From the NCBI GenBank assembly GCA_028693975.1, contig JAQUUF010000079.1:1-6117 (forward strand): a DNA stretch of 6,117 nucleotides, written 5' to 3'. Of this stretch, positions 1 to 4,326 are shown piece by piece. Numbering within the stretch: position 1 is the first letter of the stretch; each line of letters starts with the position of its first letter. The DNA comes from Acidaminococcaceae bacterium. GTDB taxonomy: Bacteria; Bacillota; Negativicutes; Acidaminococcales; Acidaminococcaceae. Under the pieces are notes generated by a model, which ran no database searches, was not told the origin of the DNA, and saw only the letters and a program-made list of their open reading frames with translations. A program made the translations under genes and the position numbers.

Positions 1-1767
1 CTTAAAGCCCATAGAACCTGCAATCTTAAAAGCCATTTCAGAGGAGTCAACTTCATGATAAGAACCGTCGTAAACCGTTACGCCAATATCTACCATGGGG
101 TAGCCAGCCAAAACACCGTTTTCCATTGCTTCCTTAACACCAGCTTCAACAGGTCCGATGTATTCTTTGGGAATAGCACCACCAACAACCTTGTTTTCGA
201 ACTTGAATCCTTCGCCAGGTTGCAAAGGAGTAAGCTCCAACCAGCAATGGCCATATTGCCCTTTACCACCGGACTGACGCACGAATTTACCTTCGCTCTT
301 AACTTGCTTGCGAATGGTTTCGCGGTAAGCAACCTGAGGATTACCAACTGTACAGCCTACCTTGAATTCACGCAGTAGACGGTCAACGATAATATCCAAG
401 TGCAACTCGCCCATACCGGAAATGATTGTTTGGGAAGATTCTGGATCTGTATGTACACGGAAAGTAGGATCTTCTTCAGCTAACTTCTGAAGAGCAATGC
501 CCATTTTTTCTTGGTCAGCTTTGGTCTTAGGCTCAACGGCTACAGAAATAACCGGATCCGGGAAAACCATGGACTCTAGAATAATAGGTTGCTTTTCATC
601 ACAAAGGGTATCGCCTGTAGTAGTATCTTTTAGACCTACAGCTGCAGCAATATCACCGCTGTATACTGTGTCAATCTCTTGACGATGGTTAGCATGCATT
701 TGCAAAATACGACCAATGCGCTCTCTCTTACCTTTGGTGGAGTTATATACATAAGAACCTGCACCCAAAGTACCGGAGTAAACACGGAAAAAGGCCAATT
801 TGCCAACGAATGGATCTGCCATAATCTTGAAAGCCAAAGCAGAGAACGGAAGAGAATCATCAGATGCTCTTTCATCTTCCGCACCTGTATCGGGGTTAAT
901 ACCCTTAATAGCAGGTACATCTTTGGGGGATGGCATATAAGCTACAATTGCATCCAGCAGCGGTTGTACACCTTTGTTTTTGTAGGAAGAACCACAGCAA
1001 ACAGGAGTAATCTTGCACGCAATGGTCTCTCTGCGAATACCAGCCATGATTTCCTCATTGCTGATTTCTTCGCCTTCCAAATACTTCATCATTAATTCAT
1101 CATCGCCTTCAGCAACGGCTTCAATCATTGCTGCGCGATATTCTTTTGCTTTGTCCAGCAGATCTGCTGGGATTTCAACGAACTCTTCGTCCTTGCCCAG
1201 TTCATCCCCATAAATAATGGCTTGCATCTTAATCAAATCAATCATGCCTTGGAAAGTATCCTCAAAGCCGATAGGAATTTGAATAGGAATGGGATGAGCA
1301 TTCAGACGATCTTTCATCATTTGGATTACATGGTAAAAATCAGCGCCTGTAATATCCATTTTGTTAACATACGCCATACGGGGTACATTATATTTGTCAG
1401 CTTGGCGCCAAACTGTCTCAGACTGTGGCTCAACGCCGCCTTTAGCACAGAACACTGCAACAGAACCATCCAACACACGCAGGGAACGTTCAACTTCTAC
1501 TGTGAAGTCAACGTGACCCGGGGTATCAATGATATTGACACGATGTCCGGCCCAATGACAGGTTGTAGCAGCGGAGGTAATGGTAATACCTCTTTCTTGC
1601 TCTTGCACCATCCAGTCCATGGTAGCACCACCATCATGAACCTCACCTATTTTATGAGTTTTGCCGGTATAAAACAGGATACGTTCGGTAGTGGTCGTTT
1701 TACCGGCATCAATGTGAGCCATAATACCGATATTTCTTGTTTTCTCTAAAGGAAACTCTCTTCCCAC
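1..1767 (-). CDS. fusA: Translation elongation factor G (EF-G), 3' end cut by the window edge
   Basis: EF-G is the cytosolic GTPase that drives tRNA-mRNA translocation and, with RRF, ribosome recycling. The reading frame is open from the start codon to the left edge: 589 codons, against a usual length near 690, so the end of domain IV and domain V lie outside. The G domain shows the P-loop AHIDAGKTT (residues 17-25), the switch I motif RGITI (59-63), DTPGH (81-85, with catalytic His85) and NKMD (135-138). Domain IV carries the conserved tip loops SGGKGQYGH and YHEVDSSEM (570-578). The start is a GTG at 1767 rather than an ATG. It is chosen because a full Shine-Dalgarno sits 8 bases upstream and the N-terminus (MGREFPLEKTRNIGI) matches the family. 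The gene follows rpsG by 25 bases and belongs to the str operon. Nothing suggests damage. Confidence 0.98.
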   Translation of the reverse strand, partial: MGREFPLEKTRNIGIMAHIDAGKTTTTERILFYTGKTHKIGEVHDGGATMDWMVQEQERGITITSAATTCHWAGHRVNIIDTPGHVDFTVEVERSLRVLDGSVAVFCAKGGVEPQSETVWRQADKYNVPRMAYVNKMDITGADFYHVIQMMKDRLNAHPIPIQIPIGFEDTFQGMIDLIKMQAIIYGDELGKDEEFVEIPADLLDKAKEYRAAMIEAVAEGDDELMMKYLEGEEISNEEIMAGIRRETIACKITPVCCGSSYKNKGVQPLLDAIVAYMPSPKDVPAIKGINPDTGAEDERASDDSLPFSALAFKIMADPFVGKLAFFRVYSGTLGAGSYVYNSTKGKRERIGRILQMHANHRQEIDTVYSGDIAAAVGLKDTTTGDTLCDEKQPIILESMVFPDPVISVAVEPKTKADQEKMGIALQKLAEEDPTFRVHTDPESSQTIISGMGELHLDIIVDRLLREFKVGCTVGNPQVAYRETIRKQVKSEGKFVRQSGGKGQYGHCWLELTPLQPGEGFKFENKVVGGAIPKEYIGPVEAGVKEAMENGVLAGYPMVDIGVTVYDGSYHEVDSSEMAFKIAGSMGFK

Positions 1768-1775
1768 TATATCTA

Positions 1776-1781
1776 CCTCCT
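1776..1781 (-). promoter_or_regulatory. Ribosome binding site of fusA supporting a GTG start
   Basis: On the minus strand AGGAGG stands 8 bases before the GTG at 1767. The first in-frame ATG, at the Met of the IGIMAHIDAG segment, would delete the conserved N-terminus, so the Shine-Dalgarno decides in favour of GTG. Confidence 0.85.
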
Positions 1782-1792
1782 AGTATTCTGTC

Positions 1793-2263
1793 TTACCAAC
1801 GATAATGTGCAAAAGCCTTATTGGCTTCAGCCATCTTGTGAGTATCTTCACGCTTTTTAACAGCAGCACCTGTGCTATTGGCAGCATCCATAAGTTCGCC
1901 TGCTACGCGCTCGCTCATGGTTTTTTCACCACGTAAGCGAGAGTAGTTAACCAGCCAACGGATACCTAAGGTGGTTTTACGATCTGCTCTTACTTCAACA
2001 GGAACTTGGTAGTTAGCGCCACCTACACGGCGAGCACGAACTTCCAAGATAGGCATTACATTTTGCATTGCTGCATCAAAAACTTCCAACGGATCTTTGC
2101 CAGTCTTAGCACGAACAACATCGAAAGCATCATATACGATACGCTCAGCAACACCTTTTTTGCCGTCAAGCATAATCTTATTAATAAATCTAGTTAATAA
2201 TTTTGAACCGTACACCGGATCCGGCAATACGTCTCTTTTAGTTACAGGACCTTTTCTTGGCAT
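1793..2263 (-). CDS. rpsG: 30S ribosomal protein S7
   Basis: S7 is a primary assembly protein of the 30S head. It binds the 3' domain of 16S rRNA and contacts the E-site tRNA. The predicted protein is 156 residues, the standard bacterial length, and is complete. It starts MPRKGPVTKRDVLPDPVYGS and contains the basic beta-hairpin region EVRARRVGGANYQVPVEV (74-91), which lies at the subunit interface. It ends KAFAHYRW, the usual bacterial C-terminus. The ATG at 2263 is preceded by AAAGGAGG with a 7-base spacer. rpsL ends 43 bases upstream and fusA begins 25 bases downstream, so the three are almost certainly co-transcribed. In E. coli S7 represses its own operon through a longer rpsL-rpsG spacer; the 43-base gap here leaves little room for the same structure, so I infer that this control is absent or different. 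Confidence 0.98.
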   Translation of the reverse strand: MPRKGPVTKRDVLPDPVYGSKLLTRFINKIMLDGKKGVAERIVYDAFDVVRAKTGKDPLEVFDAAMQNVMPILEVRARRVGGANYQVPVEVRADRKTTLGIRWLVNYSRLRGEKTMSERVAGELMDAANSTGAAVKKREDTHKMAEANKAFAHYRW

Positions 2264-2306
2264 CTGTATTCCTCCTTTGTTGTCATAATATCTTTCTTAG
2301 TGTCAA

Positions 2307-2687
2307 TTATTTACCGGCTTTAGCACGTTTTGCACCGTATTTAGAACGGCTTTGGTTACGGTTAGCAACGCCAGCGGTATCAAGAGCACCACGAATGATA
2401 TGATAACGAACACCGGGGAGATCTTTTACCCTGCCACCTCTGATAAGAACAACACTATGTTCTTGCAGATTGTGGCCAATTCCCGGAATGTAAGCAGTAA
2501 CTTCAATTCCGTTAGTCAAACGTACACGGGCAACTTTACGTAATGCAGAGTTAGGTTTCTTAGGGGTTGTTGTATAAACCCTTGTGCAAACGCCACGCTT
2601 TTGCGGAGAATTTTTCAACGCTGGAGCAGTGGATTTTTGTGTAAGTACCTCTCTACCTTTACGAACCAATTGGTTAATTGTAGGCAT
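2307..2687 (-). CDS. rpsL: 30S ribosomal protein S12
   Basis: S12 sits at the decoding centre of the 30S subunit and tunes translational accuracy. The protein is 126 residues, complete and near-canonical: MPTINQLVRKGR at the N-terminus, TTTPKKPNSALRK (39-51), IPGIGHNLQEHS (67-78) and GGRVKDLPGVRYH (84-96). Lys43 and Lys88, the residues most often changed in streptomycin-resistant or -dependent mutants, are wild type. This predicts no rpsL-based streptomycin resistance. Asp89, the residue that is methylthiolated in some bacteria, is also present. The ATG at 2687 follows a very strong site (GGAAGGAGGT, 6-base spacer). The gene is 71 bases downstream of the L7Ae-like gene, with a terminator-like hairpin between them, and 43 bases upstream of rpsG. 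Confidence 0.98.
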   Translation of the reverse strand: MPTINQLVRKGREVLTQKSTAPALKNSPQKRGVCTRVYTTTPKKPNSALRKVARVRLTNGIEVTAYIPGIGHNLQEHSVVLIRGGRVKDLPGVRYHIIRGALDTAGVANRNQSRSKYGAKRAKAGK

Positions 2688-2727
2688 ATCGGCACCTCCT
2701 TCCCAAATAATTAGATTTAATGATTAT

Positions 2728-2752
2728 AAAAACCCTCTACAGATTGTAGGGG
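2728..2752 (-). terminator. Terminator-like hairpin (possible attenuator) before rpsL
   Basis: Read on the minus strand, CCCCTACA, a 3-base loop (ATC) and TGTAGAGGG form a stem of 8 base pairs with one bulged A (2736). Five T residues (2728-2732) follow directly. It begins 6 bases after the stop codon of the L7Ae-like gene. The shape is that of an intrinsic terminator, but the stem is short and bulged, so partial read-through is the likely behaviour. rpsL has no convincing promoter of its own, so transcription must pass this point. It could lower or regulate expression of the downstream genes. Function is inferred, not shown. Confidence 0.5.
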
Positions 2753-2758
2753 ATCCTA

Positions 2759-3010
2759 TCAATCTTTGAGCACCGCAGCGGTAGCTGCTTTGACATGAAT
2801 ACCACAAGCTTGACCAAGTTCTTGCATAGAAGAAACTTCCTCCCATGCAACTTTCCGACTTATACAAGCTGCGATAATTGGAGCGGTAACATGCTCATCA
2901 GCATCAACGGCTACAAAAACTTTTTTTGCTTGCTCGTTGTTAATGACTCGTAATGTTTGTTTCACGCCAACCACTGTTTTGGCGCCACTTTTCAGCACTT
3001 TTACTGTCAT
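2759..3010 (-). CDS. ybxF: L7Ae/YbxF-family K-turn RNA-binding protein
   Basis: This encodes a small single-domain protein (83 residues) of the L7Ae/L30e/S12e/Gadd45 family, related to Bacillus YbxF (also called RplGB). That protein binds kink-turn RNA; its cellular role is not firmly known. Family marks are VVGVKQTLRVI (13-23, bacterial counterpart of the RNA-contacting GTKQT motif), VFVAVDADEHV (31-41) and the hydrophobic end ELGQACGIHVKAATAAVL (64-81). Placement directly before rpsL is the usual Bacillota arrangement and supports the call. The longest frame would begin at a GTG at 3016, but that codon directly abuts the Shine-Dalgarno GGAGG. The ATG at 3010 has a proper 6-base spacer and is chosen here. 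It is the first gene after the str promoter, with a leader of roughly 40 bases. Autoregulation by RNA binding is conceivable, but no clear K-turn is visible. Confidence 0.93.
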   Translation of the reverse strand: MTVKVLKSGAKTVVGVKQTLRVINNEQAKKVFVAVDADEHVTAPIIAACISRKVAWEEVSSMQELGQACGIHVKAATAAVLKD

Positions 3011-3016
3011 CTTCAC

Positions 3017-3021
3017 CCTCC
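3017..3021 (-). promoter_or_regulatory. Ribosome binding site deciding the ybxF start
   Basis: GGAGG occupies 3021-3017 on the minus strand. It runs straight into a GTG (3016-3014), which is therefore too close to be used, and lies 6 bases before the ATG at 3010-3008. This fixes the start at 3010. Confidence 0.85.
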
Positions 3022-3055
3022 AAAATTAGGCATACTTCGCCCGCAATGCTTAAAC

Positions 3056-3084
3056 ATTGTAACATTATGAACATCCACTGTCAA
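3056..3084 (-). promoter_or_regulatory. Strong SigA/sigma70-type promoter of the str operon
   Basis: On the minus strand a perfect -35 TTGACA (3084-3079) is followed by exactly 17 bases and the -10 TACAAT (3061-3056), one mismatch from consensus. The bases TGT just before the -10 give an extended -10 element. The expected transcription start is about 3049-3050, leaving a leader of about 40 bases to the ATG at 3010. It lies in the gap upstream of ybxF and points at it. This is the best promoter in the window and fits the high expression expected of rpsL, rpsG and fusA. Confidence 0.92.
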
Positions 3085-3087
3085 GGA

Positions 3088-3104
3088 TTTTTTAGAGTTT
3101 TTTT
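3088..3104 (-). promoter_or_regulatory. UP-element-like A-tracts upstream of the str promoter
   Basis: Two A-runs on the minus strand (six A at 3093-3088, seven A at 3104-3098) sit immediately upstream of the -35 box. Their edges are 10 bases apart, about one helical turn, at roughly -38 to -54. Such phased A-tracts commonly bind the alpha C-terminal domain of RNA polymerase or bend DNA and strengthen promoters. The role is inferred from position and composition. Confidence 0.6.
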
Positions 3105-3242
3105 CACGTTTAAACCGCACGACTATGCCCTTCTTTATTTCCACGTAACCGTGTGTTTCATCCAGGTTTTTATTTTGTGCTTATACGCCTGAGCTCCACC
3201 ATATTTGGTATCCTTTTCCTTCAATAATATGCTTCATACTAT
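3105..3242. other. Intergenic spacer with no recognised gene
   Basis: This spacer lies between the terminator of the upstream unit and the A-tracts of the str promoter. It holds only very short frames, such as an 18-codon one at 3237-3181 on the minus strand that starts directly after the terminator T-run without a ribosome binding site. I see no tRNA, repeat or convincing second promoter. Confidence 0.6.
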
Positions 3243-3281
3243 AAAAGCTGTGACTCACACCAAAAGTATGAACCACAGCTT
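3243..3281 (-). terminator. Strong rho-independent terminator of the polysaccharide-related pair
   Basis: On the minus strand the outer stem AAGCTGTG/CACAGCTT (3281-3274 with 3252-3245) is perfect. It continues through two G-U pairs into TCATAC/GTGTGA (3271-3266 with 3260-3255, one wobble), giving a stem of 16 pairs around the 5-base loop 3265-3261. A four-T run at 3246-3243, overlapping the stem end by two bases, follows. It begins 4 bases after the stop codon of the GH18-like gene and isolates that transcript from the str operon. Confidence 0.88.
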
Positions 3282-3285
3282 CATT

Positions 3286-4326
3286 TTAGATAATTTCTTT
3301 GATAGCGACATTACCGCCCAGCCGCCAAATTGAAATTCTATTTACCTTGCTGCGCTTGCAGACAAGCGTCCAATATTCTATGGTTTCAGCATCGGCATAC
3401 CAAACTTCGCGTACATTGAGGTCTACTCTATAGCGAAAATGTTTACAACGACTGGCAGTATCTACCGATACCGCAGCGCCGCTCTTCTCCGCCATAGCTA
3501 CGGCCTGCTGTTCTGTAATAAAAATTGGATTGTCCTTATTACTCCACACACACCCTCCCGTAGCTAGGGCCATGCTCTTAGGCTCTGGTAGCGTTTCCAT
3601 TCTCTGTAATAACTTTAGCAAAAACTTCTCATTAGCCTTGGGTCCTACGTCACTATGCAAACCAAACAGGTTGTAGGCCATAACCACATATTCCGGTCCT
3701 TGCACAAATGTTTTGCTTTGCATCGGCGTACTAGGCTCCAACACTACTCTCAAGCCCAAATTAGCCTTAGATGTCTCTGCCTGTAATTCAGGCAAGAATT
3801 GCATAAACAGTTCCGCTACTTTTGCATCTTTCCATATGTTTTCGTAGTCTATTTCTACACCGGCAAAACCGTTACTTTGTACCAAAGACACAATTGCTTC
3901 AATATGCTTGCGGCGAGCATTCTCATCAGCCAAAACACGCTGTAAAACCTTGGTATCTTTGAGCTTAACCTTACCCTTTTCATCGGTGCAATCATTAACA
4001 AAAGAAAGAAAATCCTTTCTTCCTTCAACCTTCTTATTTGTTTTATAAGAAGATAGTATTTCAGGAGGAATAACTAGCTTGTCTTTAGCATCAAAACTAG
4101 CCGCAAAATAGACTACCTGTGTTAGCTTAGATTTAACCTGACGCAATTCTTGATTACCTGATTTAGTATCCCAATAAGCTAACCAAGCCGAAGAAATAGT
4201 AGGCAAGTCACGCGCCTGCTCATCATTTAATGGCTGGCTGTAACAACAGCCAGCCATAGACAAAGACAAGGTCAGAAGCACTAAAAGTCGTGCTAAATTA
4301 TGTTTTAAAGATGCGTGATAAACCAT
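3286..4326 (-). CDS. Glycoside hydrolase family 18-like lipoprotein
   Basis: A 346-residue exported protein. The N-terminus has basic residues (Lys8, Arg13), a hydrophobic run (14-24) and a lipobox-like SMAGC ending at Cys27, so it is probably a lipoprotein; Met at -3 is less common than Leu. The rest resembles a GH18 TIM barrel of the YaaH/chitinase-like kind: GFAGVEIDYENI (153-164) matches the strand-4 signature DGxDxDxE, with the presumed catalytic acid Glu162 and Asp160 kept, VVMAYNLFG (214-222) matches the MAYD motif, and ISIWRLGG (331-338) matches the final barrel strand. The first two Asp positions of the signature are Ala155 and Glu158, so activity is uncertain. GH18 enzymes cleave beta-1,4-linked GlcNAc-containing chains (chitin, peptidoglycan). 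No LysM domain is present. The start ATG at 4326 lies inside the upstream gene (22-base overlap), with a GGCGGTGG-rich site ahead and an in-frame TGA immediately upstream, which suggests translational coupling. The exact substrate is unknown. Confidence 0.8.
   Translation of the reverse strand: MVYHASLKHNLARLLVLLTLSLSMAGCCYSQPLNDEQARDLPTISSAWLAYWDTKSGNQELRQVKSKLTQVVYFAASFDAKDKLVIPPEILSSYKTNKKVEGRKDFLSFVNDCTDEKGKVKLKDTKVLQRVLADENARRKHIEAIVSLVQSNGFAGVEIDYENIWKDAKVAELFMQFLPELQAETSKANLGLRVVLEPSTPMQSKTFVQGPEYVVMAYNLFGLHSDVGPKANEKFLLKLLQRMETLPEPKSMALATGGCVWSNKDNPIFITEQQAVAMAEKSGAAVSVDTASRCKHFRYRVDLNVREVWYADAETIEYWTLVCKRSKVNRISIWRLGGNVAIKEII

Noticed and set aside
55..1749. Open frames on the plus strand across fusA (for example 679-1095 and 1222-1749)
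   Set aside because: They lie opposite a fully conserved fusA, have no family features or ribosome binding sites, and are antisense shadows.
2301..2306. TTGACA on the minus strand in the rpsL-rpsG spacer as a promoter -35
   Set aside because: No -10-like hexamer occurs at 16-18 bases; the nearby TATTAT is only 10 bases away.
2723..2728. TATAAT on the minus strand ahead of rpsL as a promoter
   Set aside because: The -35 position reads CCCTAC, and the only TTGATA nearby is 28 bases away, so a functional promoter is not supported.
3030..3049. Short inverted repeat (GCAT/ATGC ends) in the ybxF leader, considered as a K-turn autoregulatory site
   Set aside because: The stem is only four pairs, and the tandem G-A pairs expected next to the canonical stem of a kink-turn are missing.
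3181..3237. 18-codon frame on the minus strand (MKHIIEGKGYQIWW...) just after the terminator
   Set aside because: It starts in the terminator T-run, has no ribosome binding site or promoter of its own, and no recognisable peptide features.
3245..3281. The 3245-3281 palindrome as a bidirectional terminator
   Set aside because: On the plus strand the T-run is interrupted (TTCATTTT) and no plus-strand gene leads into it; it serves the minus-strand transcript.
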